Notes: generated by a model not told the origin, from the letters alone. DNA of 64,000 nt from Phycicoccus sp. M110.8 (GCF_032464895.1 NZ_JAWDIC010000005.1:1-64000), one strand, 5' to 3'; positions 1 to 8,376 are shown, counted from the first letter of the stretch. Translations and numbers: made by a program.

Positions 1-28
1 AGTAGGACGCAGCCGAACATACTTTGTC

Positions 29-59
29 AAAAGGGCCACCCCACACGGGTGGCCCTTTT
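29..59 (+). terminator. Intrinsic terminator of an upstream gene
   Basis: A perfect 13-bp stem (29-41 with 47-59) closes a CACAC loop; the descending arm ends in TTTT. It would end a transcript entering from the left, whose gene is outside the window. In Mycobacterium tuberculosis the corresponding upstream neighbourhood contains tyrS (family knowledge, not visible here). Confidence 0.9.
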
Positions 60-99
60 GCATTCACGGGCCCCACCGCGCGACGTGGTGGCAGGTCCG

Positions 100-105
100 T
101 AGACT
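100..105 (+). promoter_or_regulatory. Putative -10 box (TAGACT)
   Basis: TANNNT-type -10 hexamer just after the terminator and 32 nt before the GTG at 138. A GAGGAG ribosome-binding site lies at 124-129. No convincing -35 is visible, which is usual for actinobacterial promoters. Confidence 0.5.
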
Positions 106-137
106 GCCGACCGACCGCACCAGCGAGGAGTGACCCC

Positions 138-1256
138 GTGTCCGAAGACCAGAACGGCCGTCGTGGCCAGAGCAGCCGCCCGTCGTCCGGTGGGGGTCCG
201 CGCGGCGCCGGCGGCCAGGGTGGGAGCCGGGGGTCCTACGGCGGCCGGGGTGGTTCGTCCGGCGGGGGCCGGGGTGGTTCGTCCGGCGGGGGCCGGGGTG
301 GTTCGTCCGGCGGGGGCCGGGGTGGTTCGTCCGGCGGGGGCCGGGGTGGTTCGTCCGGCGGTGGTTGGGGCGGTTCGAGCGACGGCCGGCGTGGTCCGCG
401 TGACGACTCGCGTGGGGCGCCGGGTGCACGCCGAGGCCGGGACGACCGTGGCGGCCAGGGGCGCGAGCGTGGCGCTGGGACGTTCGACAACTCCGAGCGG
501 CGAGGGGGACCGCGGCTGGCGCCGAAGAAGCCGAAGCTCCCCGAGCCCAGGATCGCCGAGGGCGTGACGGGCAAGGAGCTCGACCGTTCGGTGCACATGC
601 AGCTGCGGACTCTGAGCAAGGAGAACGCCGAGGGTGTCGCCCAGCACCTCGTCATGGTGGCGGCGCTGCTCGAGGCCGAGGACGTCGAGGGTGCCGAGGC
701 ACACGCTGAGACGGCAGTGCGCCGGGCCGGACGCGTGCCGGCGGCTCGCGAGGCGCTCGGTATGGTCGCCTACCGCAAGGGGGAGTGGGCGCGGGCGCTC
801 AGCGAGTTCCGGACGGTGCGCCGCTTGAGCGGCTCCTCGCACCTGCTGCCACTGATGGTCGACTGCGAGCGGGGGCTGGGCCGGCCCGAGCGCGCGCTCG
901 AGCTGGCGACGTCCCCGGAGGCCAAGTCACTGGCGGTGGAGGAACGGGTCGAGCTGGCGATCGTGGTGTCCGGTATCCGTCGCGACCTCGGCCAGGCGGA
1001 CGCCGCCCTGTTGGCCCTCGAGATCCCGCAGCTGCGGGGGTCCTCCCGAAAGCCGTACGCCGCGCGCCTGTCCTACGCCTACGCCGACGCGCTCCTCGCG
1101 CTGGGCCGGTCCGAGGAGGCGAGGGACTGGTTCGCCAAGGCCGTGGCCGCCGACGACGAGCTCGAGACCGACGCCGCCGACCGGCTGGCCGAGCTCGACG
1201 GCGTGGTCCTGACGGACCTGCTCGAGGGTGAGGACGACGACGAGGTGCAGTCCTAG
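138..1256 (+). CDS. RGG-repeat, TPR-containing hypothetical protein (Rv1691-like)
   Basis: Predicted 372-aa cytoplasmic protein. The first ~130 residues are a Gly/Arg/Ser-rich, probably disordered tail with five near-identical 8-residue GRGGSSGG-type units at about residues 36-75. The remainder is an Ala/Leu/Glu-rich helical region with the periodicity of tetratricopeptide repeats and an acidic end. Start chosen at GTG 138 because GAGGAG lies 8 nt upstream; the longer reading would start in the terminator. Position before a HAD-IIA phosphatase and tlyA matches Rv1691. RGG boxes are common in RNA-binding proteins, so an RNA or ribosome link is possible, but no function is established. Confidence 0.8.
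   Translation: MSEDQNGRRGQSSRPSSGGGPRGAGGQGGSRGSYGGRGGSSGGGRGGSSGGGRGGSSGGGRGGSSGGGRGGSSGGGWGGSSDGRRGPRDDSRGAPGARRGRDDRGGQGRERGAGTFDNSERRGGPRLAPKKPKLPEPRIAEGVTGKELDRSVHMQLRTLSKENAEGVAQHLVMVAALLEAEDVEGAEAHAETAVRRAGRVPAAREALGMVAYRKGEWARALSEFRTVRRLSGSSHLLPLMVDCERGLGRPERALELATSPEAKSLAVEERVELAIVVSGIRRDLGQADAALLALEIPQLRGSSRKPYAARLSYAYADALLALGRSEEARDWFAKAVAADDELETDAADRLAELDGVVLTDLLEGEDDDEVQS
243..362 (+). repeat. Five tandem 24-bp repeats coding for GRGGSSGG units
   Basis: Five units of 24 bp start at 243, 267, 291, 315 and 339. The first four are identical and the fifth differs only in its last base; a decayed sixth follows at 363-386. The near-identity at DNA level, third positions included, suggests recent expansion by slippage or recombination. 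Copy number is likely to vary between strains. Confidence 0.95.
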
Positions 1257-2270
1257 GTGTCGGGTCTGATCGACCACTACTCCGGGGTCGTCTGCGACCT
1301 CGACGGCGTCGTCTACCGGGGCCCGGAGGCCGTCGACCACGCGGTCGAGGCATTGTCCGCACTCCCGGTGCCCGTGGTGTACGCGACGAACAACGCGTCC
1401 CGGCCCCCGGAGGAGGTCGCCGCGCACCTGACCGACTTGGGCCTGCACGTCACCGGTCGGGATGTCGCGACCAGCGCCCAAGCAGGCGCCGAGGAGCTGT
1501 TGCGTCACCTCCCGGGCGGCGCGGCTGTCCTCGCCGTCGGTGGGGATGGAGTGCGGGAAGCGCTGCGCGACAACGGGTTCCGGGTGGTCGACCCCAAGGC
1601 GGCGGGCGCTGACCCGGGCCTGCGCCTCGGCGGGGTGCTCCAGGGGTATGGCGCGTCCGTGACCGCGTCAGACCTCGCGGAGGCCACGTACGCCGTGGCC
1701 GCGGGCGCGGTCTGGGTCGCGACGAACACCGACGAGACGCTGCCCACCCACCGCGGTACCGCTCCGGGGAACGGCATGCTGGTCGCCGCCGTCCGTCGTG
1801 CCGTCGGACGCGACCCGATCGTGGTCGGCAAGCCCTACGCCCCGCTCTACGTCCTGTGTGCCAGCCGCCTGGGCCTGTCACCCCACTCGCTCCTCGCGGT
1901 CGGTGACCGGCTGGAGACCGACATCGCCGGTGCCGTCGCGGCCGGGTTGGACTCGGTCTTCGTGCTCACGGGGGTCGACTCGGTCCGCACCCTCGCCCGC
2001 GCGCCCCACGACCAGCGACCCACCTACCTGCTGCCGGACCTGCGCGAGCTCAGCGAGGTCTACGTGGGAGCCGAGACCGACTACACCTGGTGGGTGTGCG
2101 GCGGCGACCGGCGGCGGGTCGTCGACGGGGCGTGGGACGTCGCCACGAAGGGCTCCCCGGTCGAGGCGGCCCGGTCGGGCATCGCCTGTCTCCACGAAGC
2201 CCTCGACGACGACGAGATCGACCTCGCGACAGCCGACCGGCTCGCCGCAGAGCTGGACGAGTGGCAGTAG
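1257..2270 (+). CDS. HAD-IIA family phosphatase (glycerol-3-phosphate phosphatase-like)
   Basis: 337 aa. HAD motif I is DLDG with D14 and D16, motif II is T44-N-N, a lysine sits in VVGKP near residue 190, and the acidic motif IV is GDRLETD near 215-222. This is the NagD/phosphoglycolate phosphatase-like class with a C2 cap. The M. tuberculosis homologue in this position, Rv1692, was characterised as a glycerol-3-phosphate phosphatase of lipid recycling; transferring that substrate is inference. The GTG start follows directly on the preceding stop, implying translational coupling. An extra ~65 residues follow the HAD core. Confidence 0.88.
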   Translation: MSGLIDHYSGVVCDLDGVVYRGPEAVDHAVEALSALPVPVVYATNNASRPPEEVAAHLTDLGLHVTGRDVATSAQAGAEELLRHLPGGAAVLAVGGDGVREALRDNGFRVVDPKAAGADPGLRLGGVLQGYGASVTASDLAEATYAVAAGAVWVATNTDETLPTHRGTAPGNGMLVAAVRRAVGRDPIVVGKPYAPLYVLCASRLGLSPHSLLAVGDRLETDIAGAVAAGLDSVFVLTGVDSVRTLARAPHDQRPTYLLPDLRELSEVYVGAETDYTWWVCGGDRRRVVDGAWDVATKGSPVEAARSGIACLHEALDDDEIDLATADRLAAELDEWQ

Positions 2271-2280
2271 CGTGACACCG

Positions 2281-2299
2281 ACGGACGACGAGCGTCCGT
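2281..2299 (+). other. Hairpin upstream of the histone-like gene
   Basis: ACGGACG / CGTCCGT form a perfect 7-bp stem with a 5-nt loop in the 48-nt gap before the gene starting at 2319. There is no T-run, so a leader hairpin or weak terminator are both possible. Confidence 0.4.
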
Positions 2300-2318
2300 C
2301 CCGGGCGGGAGGACCACC

Positions 2319-3182
2319 ATGGCATTCGAATCCGTACGCAGCTACGTCCAGCTGGCCAGCGGCCTCGGCGAGATGACCAAGGCGCGCGCGCTCGAGGCCG
2401 CGCAGGGGCTCCTGGCCCTGCCGGGCGCGGACGAGGTGACACGGCGCGCGGTCCAGGCGTCCACGCTGGCCGACCAGCTGCTCGAGGCGGCCAAGGCCAA
2501 CCGCGACAACCTCGTCGCGCTGGTGCAGTCCGAGGTCGAGGCGGCGCTCAAGCGCGCGGACGTGGCACGGCTGGCTGACGTCGAGGCTGCCCGGACCTCG
2601 TTGGCCGCCCTCACCCGCGAGATCGCCGACCTGCGCTCCACGGTCCTGGCGGCCGGCGTGTCGGCAGTGAGCACTGCGTCACGGACCCCCTTGGGAGGCC
2701 TGGGCCGCCCGACCACCGGTGCGGTCAGCACGCGGACCGCCCGCATCGCGGAGGAGGCCGCGGACCGGCTCGGCGTCGCGGAGGTCGGAGAGGCCGTTGC
2801 CTCCGCCACCACCGCCGGCGGGGCCACGACCCGCGCGGGGGCCCCCCGGTCGGCGGCGTCGAAGTCGGCTGCGAAGAAGTCCGCCGCGAAGAAGTCCGCC
2901 GCGAAGAAGTCCGCGGCGAAGAAGACGACTGCAAAGAAGTCGGCTGCGAAGAAGGCAACTGCGACGAAGTCGGCTGCGACGAAGTCCGCGGCGAAGAAGT
3001 CTGCGTCCACCCGGTCCGCCGCGAAGGCGACCGCCCCCTCGGCCGCGAAGAAGTCCACGGCACAGAGGTCGACCACGAAGAGGTCGACCGCCAAGAAGGC
3101 GACCGCGACCAAGGCGACGACCGGCACCACCACGACCAGCACCTCGACCACCGGGTCGACGGCGACGAAGGCGACCACGTGA
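2319..3182 (+). CDS. Histone H1-like Lys/Ala-rich protein with helical N-terminal domain
   Basis: 287 aa. Residues 1-110 are charged, heptad-like helices without Cys or Trp, resembling phasin or coiled-coil proteins. From about residue 178 the chain is a long tail of SAAKK, TAKKS and related pentapeptides, then a Thr/Ser-rich end. Such tails occur in bacterial H1-like proteins and in mycobacterial HupB and bind DNA non-specifically. The tail DNA is itself repetitive (about 2871-2995). GGGAGGA at 2307-2313 sets the ATG. A nucleoid-associated or polymer-granule role is plausible; no function is proven. Confidence 0.7.
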   Translation: MAFESVRSYVQLASGLGEMTKARALEAAQGLLALPGADEVTRRAVQASTLADQLLEAAKANRDNLVALVQSEVEAALKRADVARLADVEAARTSLAALTREIADLRSTVLAAGVSAVSTASRTPLGGLGRPTTGAVSTRTARIAEEAADRLGVAEVGEAVASATTAGGATTRAGAPRSAASKSAAKKSAAKKSAAKKSAAKKTTAKKSAAKKATATKSAATKSAAKKSASTRSAAKATAPSAAKKSTAQRSTTKRSTAKKATATKATTGTTTTSTSTTGSTATKATT

Positions 3183-3439
3183 GCCAGACCCCGATCACCC
3201 CGGACACCGACGGAGCCCACGAGGACCCGCGCGAGGACCCCCGCGAGGAGGGAGCCCGCCAGGCGGTCCCCGTCCCGGGTGCAGGACTGGGCGCCCGGGC
3301 GACCGGCGACATCGTGATCGACTCGGCGCTGCAGGACCTGCGGGACGCGCCGGCCGACGACCTCGACGCCCAGATCGAGGCGGGCCGGCGGGTGCACCGC
3401 ACCCTGCAGGGACGGCTGTCCGACCTCGGCGGCGAGTGA
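3179..3439 (+). CDS. Small acidic hypothetical protein
   Basis: 86 aa, strongly acidic at the N terminus with a repeated DPRE motif, then a helical Asp/Arg-rich C-terminal half. It overlaps the preceding stop by 4 bases and tlyA by 4 bases, so it is translationally coupled on both sides. A short ORF is found at this place in mycobacteria too (Rv1693). I recognise no domain. Confidence 0.75.
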   Translation: MSQTPITPDTDGAHEDPREDPREEGARQAVPVPGAGLGARATGDIVIDSALQDLRDAPADDLDAQIEAGRRVHRTLQGRLSDLGGE

Positions 3440-4242
3440 CCGGCTCCGCCCGGCTCGACGTCGAGCTCGTCCGCCGTGGGTTGGCCCGCTCGCGCGGGCA
3501 CGCCCGCAGCCTCGTCGAGGACGGCCTCGTCACGGTCGACGGCCAGCGGGCGACCAAGCCGTCGGCCCCGACCACCGAGGGCCAGCAGGTCGACGTGCGG
3601 GCCGAGGGCCCGCGCTGGGTCGGCCGCGCGGCATACAAGCTGGTCGGTGCGCTCGAGGAGTTCGGGCCACGCGGGCTGGAGGTGCAGGGGCGTCGCTGCC
3701 TCGACGTGGGGGCGTCGACCGGCGGGTTCACGCAGGTGCTGCTGCACCACGGCGCCGCCCACGTCGTCGCGCTCGACGTCGGCCACGACCAGCTGGTGCC
3801 CGAGGTGGCCGGCGACCCGCGGGTGACCGAACGCTCCGGCACCACCGTCCGGGGGTTGTCCCCCGACGACATCGGGGGACCGGTCGACGTCCTCGTGGCG
3901 GACCTGAGCTTCATCTCGCTGACCCTCGTCCTGCCCGAGCTCCGGTCGCTCCTTCGCGACGACGGGGACGCGGTGGTGCTGGTGAAGCCCCAGTTCGAGG
4001 TGGGGCGCAGCCGCCTGGGCAAGGGCGGGATCGTCCGCGCGCAGGGCGACCGTGCCTGGGCGGTGACCGACGTCGCGCGGGCCGCGATCGAGGCCGGCCT
4101 GCACCCCAAGGGCCTCGCCGCCAGCCCGGTCGTGGGCACGGAGGGTAACGCCGAGTACCTCCTGTGGCTGACCCCCCGCGCTACGGAGTCGATGGGATGG
4201 CAGGCTCTGGTGAGGGCCGCCGACGAGGTGAGCGCCCCGTGA
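3436..4242 (+). CDS. tlyA: TlyA: 16S/23S rRNA (cytidine-2'-O)-methyltransferase
   Basis: 268 aa, the usual family length. An N-terminal S4 RNA-binding domain (about 4-62) precedes an FtsJ-like Rossmann methyltransferase with AYKLVGAL, the SAM loop DVGASTGGF (near residue 90), DLSFISL and VKPQFEVG carrying the K-D-K catalytic set. TlyA methylates 16S C1409 and 23S C1920; its loss gives capreomycin resistance in M. tuberculosis. Start GTG 3436 overlaps the previous stop by 4 bases; the much longer in-frame reading upstream is an out-of-frame shadow of the histone-like gene. The neighbouring nadK and recN match the canonical actinobacterial order. Confidence 0.95.
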   Translation: MTGSARLDVELVRRGLARSRGHARSLVEDGLVTVDGQRATKPSAPTTEGQQVDVRAEGPRWVGRAAYKLVGALEEFGPRGLEVQGRRCLDVGASTGGFTQVLLHHGAAHVVALDVGHDQLVPEVAGDPRVTERSGTTVRGLSPDDIGGPVDVLVADLSFISLTLVLPELRSLLRDDGDAVVLVKPQFEVGRSRLGKGGIVRAQGDRAWAVTDVARAAIEAGLHPKGLAASPVVGTEGNAEYLLWLTPRATESMGWQALVRAADEVSAP

Positions 4243-4258
4243 GCGCGAAGGGAGCCCC

Positions 4259-5278
4259 GTGAGCACCGGAGACAACCGCAGGATCCTGCTGGTCGCCCAC
4301 CCGCGGCGGCAGGAGGCCACGGCCGTCGCCCTCGGGGTGGTCGACCGCCTGCACGACGCGGGCATCGGCGTGGTCATGGCCCGCGAGGAGGCCGACGCGC
4401 TCGGGCTCTCCTCGCACCACGGCGTCACCGTCGCCGAGGGCGGCAACCCTGCGCGCGGCTGCGAGCTCGTCTGCGTCCTCGGCGGCGACGGGACCATCCT
4501 GCGCGGGGCCGAGGTCTCGCGCGGCAGCGGTGCGCCGCTCCTCGGCGTGAACCTCGGGCACGTCGGCTTCCTCGCCGAGGCCGAGCGCGAGGACATCTCC
4601 GCCACCGTGGAGCACATCGTGCGACGCGCCTACACCGTCGAGGAACGGATGACCCTCGACGTGACCGCCCACGTCGACGGCACCCCGGTCTACAGCAGCT
4701 GGGCACTCAACGAGGTCACCGTCGAGAAGGCGAACCGCGAGCGGATGCTCGAGATCGTCGCCGAGATCGACGGCCGCCCGCTCACGACCTGGGGCTGCGA
4801 CGGCGTCGTCGTCGCGACGCCGACCGGCTCCACGGCATACGCGTTCTCCGCCGGGGGGCCGGTGGTGTGGCCGGACGTCGAGGCGCTCCTGCTGGTGCCG
4901 ATCAGCGCGCACGCGCTCTTCGCCCGACCCCTCGTCGTCGGGCCGAACTCCCACCTGGCGCTCGAGGTGGTCCAGGACACCCTCGGCACCGGTGCCTTGT
5001 GGTGCGACGGGCGCCGCGCGGTGGACCTGCCGCCGGGCGCGCGCATCGAGGCCGTCCGCTCGGCCACCCCGGTGCGTCTGGCGCGCCTGAGCACCTCGCC
5101 GTTCACCGACCGGCTCGTGGCCAAGTTCGACCTGTCCATCCACGGCTGGCGCGGCGAGGCGCGACGCGAGGCCCGACGGAGCAAGGAGAAGGGGACCGGG
5201 GGGGCGGGAGGAAGCGTGCCGCCCGTGGGCTCCGCCTCGTCGGTGCCGACCGGAGCCGCGACGCCCCCTCGCGCGTGA
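4259..5278 (+). CDS. nadK: NAD kinase
   Basis: 339 aa. Phosphorylates NAD to NADP with ATP or polyphosphate. The GGDGT motif is at residues ~75-79, NEVTVEK and the Gly-rich TPTGSTAYAFSAGGP block follow, and the C-terminal ISAHALFARPLV strand is intact. Beyond the conserved core lies a ~45-residue low-complexity basic then Gly/Pro-rich tail not needed by the fold. The end of the gene lies inside a 35-bp direct repeat (5260-5342), so the tail may be a recent extension. GTG start 16 nt after tlyA. Confidence 0.95.
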   Translation: MSTGDNRRILLVAHPRRQEATAVALGVVDRLHDAGIGVVMAREEADALGLSSHHGVTVAEGGNPARGCELVCVLGGDGTILRGAEVSRGSGAPLLGVNLGHVGFLAEAEREDISATVEHIVRRAYTVEERMTLDVTAHVDGTPVYSSWALNEVTVEKANRERMLEIVAEIDGRPLTTWGCDGVVVATPTGSTAYAFSAGGPVVWPDVEALLLVPISAHALFARPLVVGPNSHLALEVVQDTLGTGALWCDGRRAVDLPPGARIEAVRSATPVRLARLSTSPFTDRLVAKFDLSIHGWRGEARREARRSKEKGTGGAGGSVPPVGSASSVPTGAATPPRA

Positions 5279-5342
5279 AGCGCGACGCCAGCGCGCGTGT
5301 GAGCCCGGACGCCCCCTCGCGCGTGAAGCGCGACGCCAGCGC
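5260..5342 (+). repeat. Two 35-bp direct repeats across the nadK stop
   Basis: Identical copies at 5260-5294 and 5308-5342. Each contains TCGCGC-GTGAA-GCGCGA, a perfect 6-bp hairpin with a 5-nt loop. The first copy holds the nadK TGA. It may act as a double hairpin between nadK and recN or be a short interspersed palindrome that has duplicated. Confidence 0.9.
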
Positions 5343-5386
5343 CCGCCTGGGCCGCGGCGTCACCGCTGCGTGAGAGGCTGTGCCCC

Positions 5387-7105
5387 GTGCTCCAGGAACT
5401 GCGGATCCAGCGACTCGGCGTCATCGACGACGCCGTGCTGGACCTGCACCCCGGCCTCAACGTCGTCACGGGTGAGACCGGTGCCGGCAAGACCATGGTC
5501 GTGACCGGCCTCGGGCTGCTGCTCGGGGCGCGCTCCGACGCCGGCCTCGTGCGGTCCGGCGAGGCCAACGCGGTCGTCGAGGGGCTCGTCGACGTGCCCG
5601 TGGACCACCCGGCGGCCGTGCGTGCCGCCGAGGCCGGGGCCGATGTGTCCGACGGGCTGGTGCTGGTCCGCTCGGTGAGCGCCGAGGGCCGGTCCCGCGC
5701 GCACGTGGGCGGCCGCAGCGCCCCTGTGGGTGTCCTGGCCGAGGTCGGGGAGCACCTCGTGGCCGTGCACGGCCAGGCCGACCAGTGGCGGCTGCGCCAG
5801 AGCGACCAGCACCGGGCGGTGCTCGACACCTTCGGCGGGGCCGCCGTGCGCGAGGCCGCGCAGGCGTACACCACCGTCTACGACGAGCACGAGGCCGCCG
5901 TGCGCGAGCTCGCCGAGCTGCGGCAGCAGGGGCGCGAGCGCGCGCAGGAGATCGAGGTCCTCGAGCACGGCCTCGCCCAGCTCGAGCAGCTCGACCCGCA
6001 GCCCGGGGAGGACGCCGACCTGCGCGTCGAGGACGAACGCCTCAGCCACGCGGAGGGCCTGCGCACCGCGTCCGCCCAGGCCCTGGTGCACCTCGCCGGG
6101 GACGAGGAGTATGCCGCCGAGCCCGTGCCGAACGCGATGGCCGTCGTCGCCGCGGCGCGCCAGGCGCTGGCGGGTGAGGTCGAGCACGACCCCGCCCTGC
6201 GCGAGCTCGACCGCCGCCTCGCCGAGGTGGGCTACCTCGTGGGCGACATCGCCGCCGACCTCAGCTCCTACGTGACCGACGTCGACGTCGACCCGGGCCG
6301 CCTGGCGTTCGTCCAGCAGCGCCGGGCCGACCTGACCGCCCTCACCCGCAAGTACGGCGACACCATTGACGACGTGCTCGGGTGGGGCCGCGCCGCCGCC
6401 AAGCGACTGGACACCCTGCTGGGCTCGGACTCCCGGATCGAGGAGCTCGAGCAGCTGGTCGACGAGCTCGCGGCCCGCCGCGACACGGCGGCGGCCGCCC
6501 TCACGGCAGCCCGCACCGAGGCGGCCGCGGCCCTCGCCGAGGCGGTGACCGCCGAGCTCGCCCACCTGGCCATGGGCTCGGCCACGATCGAGGTCCGGGT
6601 GAGTCCGCGCGCTGCCGGACCGGCCCGCCACGGCGCCGACGACGTCGAGGTGATGCTCGCTGCCAACCCCGGCGCGCCCGCCCGTACCGTCGCCAAGGCC
6701 GCCTCCGGTGGTGAGCTGTCCCGGGTCATGCTCGCGCTCGAGGTCGTCACCGGCGCGTCCGGCGGGGTCGACGTCCCGACCTTCGTCTTCGACGAGGTCG
6801 ACGCCGGGGTCGGCGGCGCGGCGGCCCTCGACGTCGGGGCGCGGCTCGCCGCGCTCGCCCGCCACGCGCAGGTGGTGGTGGTGACGCACCTGCCGCAGGT
6901 CGCGGCATACGCCGACCGGCACCTCGTCGTGCGCAAGGCCAACGACGGGCACATCACCTCCAGCGGCGTGCACGCCGTCGAGGGCGAGGAGCGGCTGCGC
7001 GAGCTGGCCCGGATGATGGCCGGCGTCGACACCGGGACCTCCCTCGAGCACGCGCGCGAGCTCGTCGAGCAGACCACCCTGCGACGGGCCGCAGCGACGA
7101 GCTGA
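5387..7105 (+). CDS. recN: DNA repair protein RecN
   Basis: 572 aa SMC-like ATPase of recombinational double-strand-break repair. Walker A GETGAGKT is at residues 29-36. A long central coiled-coil region spans about 150-370. The ABC signature ASGGELSRVML (near 440) and Walker B FVFDEVDAGVGG (near 465) complete the head domain. GAGAGG at 5373-5378 precedes the GTG start. It directly follows nadK, as in most Actinobacteria. Confidence 0.96.
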   Translation: MLQELRIQRLGVIDDAVLDLHPGLNVVTGETGAGKTMVVTGLGLLLGARSDAGLVRSGEANAVVEGLVDVPVDHPAAVRAAEAGADVSDGLVLVRSVSAEGRSRAHVGGRSAPVGVLAEVGEHLVAVHGQADQWRLRQSDQHRAVLDTFGGAAVREAAQAYTTVYDEHEAAVRELAELRQQGRERAQEIEVLEHGLAQLEQLDPQPGEDADLRVEDERLSHAEGLRTASAQALVHLAGDEEYAAEPVPNAMAVVAAARQALAGEVEHDPALRELDRRLAEVGYLVGDIAADLSSYVTDVDVDPGRLAFVQQRRADLTALTRKYGDTIDDVLGWGRAAAKRLDTLLGSDSRIEELEQLVDELAARRDTAAAALTAARTEAAAALAEAVTAELAHLAMGSATIEVRVSPRAAGPARHGADDVEVMLAANPGAPARTVAKAASGGELSRVMLALEVVTGASGGVDVPTFVFDEVDAGVGGAAALDVGARLAALARHAQVVVVTHLPQVAAYADRHLVVRKANDGHITSSGVHAVEGEERLRELARMMAGVDTGTSLEHARELVEQTTLRRAAATS

Positions 7106-7164
7106 CCCCGTCCGGACCAACGCGAGACACCCCACATCCCCCGCGTGGGGCGCACGGCCGGCTG

Positions 7165-7180
7165 CTCCCACCATGGGAGG
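7165..7180 (+). promoter_or_regulatory. Hairpin covering the steA ribosome-binding site
   Basis: CTCCCA-CCA-TGGGAG forms a 6-bp stem that includes most of the GGGAGG Shine-Dalgarno (7175-7180) 11 nt before the steA ATG. A second weaker stem CCCCAC/GTGGGG (7130-7150) lies upstream. Masked translation initiation is possible. Confidence 0.4.
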
Positions 7181-7191
7181 ATGAACGAACG

Positions 7192-8376
7192 ATGCCACTG
7201 AAGATCCCACGCCAGCGCGCCCGCGTCCCCGACAGCCCGGGGGTCCGCGGGCCGGTCCGCGTCGACGCCCGCACCAAGAACCTCACCAAGCGGCTGCGGC
7301 CCGGGGAGATCGCGGTCATCGACCACCAGGACATCGACAAGGTCAGTGCCGAGGCGCTGCTCGCCTGCCGTCCCGCGGCGGTCGTCAACGCCTCGCCCTC
7401 GATCAGCGGCCGCTACCCCAACCTCGGCCCCGAGATCCTCGTCGAGGCGGGCATCCCCCTGGTCGACAACGTCGGTCGCGACGTCATGCACGACCTGCAC
7501 GAGGGCCAGCTGGTCCGCGTCGAGGGCGGGGAGGTCTGGGTCGAGGACACCGTCGTCGCCCGCGGGCAGGCCTTCGACCAGGAGCTCGTGCAGGCTGCGA
7601 TGACCGAGGCCCGCGCCGGTCTCGCCGTGCAGCTCGAGGCGTTCGCCGCGAACACGATGGAGTACCTGCGCCGGGAGCGCGAGCTGCTGCTCGACGGCGT
7701 CGGCGTGCCGGACATCACCACGGACCTCGAGGGCAAGCACGCGCTGATCGTCGTCCGCGGGTACCACTACAAGGAGGACCTCAAGACCCTCCGCAGCTAC
7801 ATCCGCGAGTACCGGCCGGTGCTCGTCGGCGTCGACGGGGGAGCCGACGCGCTCGTCGAGGAGGGCCTCAAGCCCGACATGATCGTCGGCGACATGGACT
7901 CGGTGTCCGACGCGGCGCTGCGCTGCGGGGCCGAGATCGTCGTCCACGCCTATCGCGACGGGAACGCCCCCGGGCTGGAGCGCGTGCGTCGCCTCGGCGT
8001 CGAGCCGGTGGTCTTCCCCGCGACCGGTACGAGCGAGGACGTCGCGATGCTGCTCGCCGACGACAAGGGCGCAGAGCTCATCGTGGCCGTCGGCACGCAC
8101 GCCACGCTCGTGGAGTTCCTCGACAAGGGCCGCAGCGGCATGGCGAGCACGTTCCTCACCCGGCTGCGGGTGGGCGGCAAGCTGGTCGACGCCAAGGGCG
8201 TGAGCCGGCTCTACCGCTCCCGGATCTCCAACCTGACCCTCATCTTCATGCTCCTCGTCGGCCTCAGCGCGCTCTTCGCCGCGCTGTGGTCGACGACCGG
8301 CGGCCGCGCCCTGCTCCAGGTGCTCGCGGCTCGCTGGGATGACCTCTGGTCCTTCGTCGTAGGAACTGTCACGTGA
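7192..8376 (+). CDS. steA: SteA-like cytokinetic ring protein (thiamin pyrophosphokinase-like fold)
   Basis: 394 aa. The central part resembles the thiamin pyrophosphokinase catalytic domain (DGGADAL and VGDMDSVSD around residues 215-240). One C-terminal membrane helix lies at about 345-368 with a short tail. SteA of Corynebacterium glutamicum acts with SteB at the division septum and affects ethambutol tolerance. The M. tuberculosis counterpart is Rv1697. The 4-base overlap with the next gene supports the SteA-SteB pairing. TPPK activity itself is not expected. Confidence 0.85.
   Translation: MPLKIPRQRARVPDSPGVRGPVRVDARTKNLTKRLRPGEIAVIDHQDIDKVSAEALLACRPAAVVNASPSISGRYPNLGPEILVEAGIPLVDNVGRDVMHDLHEGQLVRVEGGEVWVEDTVVARGQAFDQELVQAAMTEARAGLAVQLEAFAANTMEYLRRERELLLDGVGVPDITTDLEGKHALIVVRGYHYKEDLKTLRSYIREYRPVLVGVDGGADALVEEGLKPDMIVGDMDSVSDAALRCGAEIVVHAYRDGNAPGLERVRRLGVEPVVFPATGTSEDVAMLLADDKGAELIVAVGTHATLVEFLDKGRSGMASTFLTRLRVGGKLVDAKGVSRLYRSRISNLTLIFMLLVGLSALFAALWSTTGGRALLQVLAARWDDLWSFVVGTVT

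Noticed and set aside
24-137. N-terminal extension of the first gene from a TTG at 24
   Set aside because: The TTG lies at the edge of the terminator stem and has no ribosome-binding site; GTG 138 with GAGGAG upstream is far better.
243-362. Direct repeats as a CRISPR array
   Set aside because: Units are contiguous without spacers and code in frame for GRGGSSGG.
2719-3435. Upstream part of the tlyA reading frame (Arg/Pro-rich)
   Set aside because: Alternative-frame reading of the histone-like gene tail; TlyA starts at 3436 with the usual length.
5260-5342. Two 35-bp repeats as a minimal CRISPR
   Set aside because: Only one 13-bp gap, no cas genes, and the repeat holds an internal stop/hairpin unlike CRISPR repeats.
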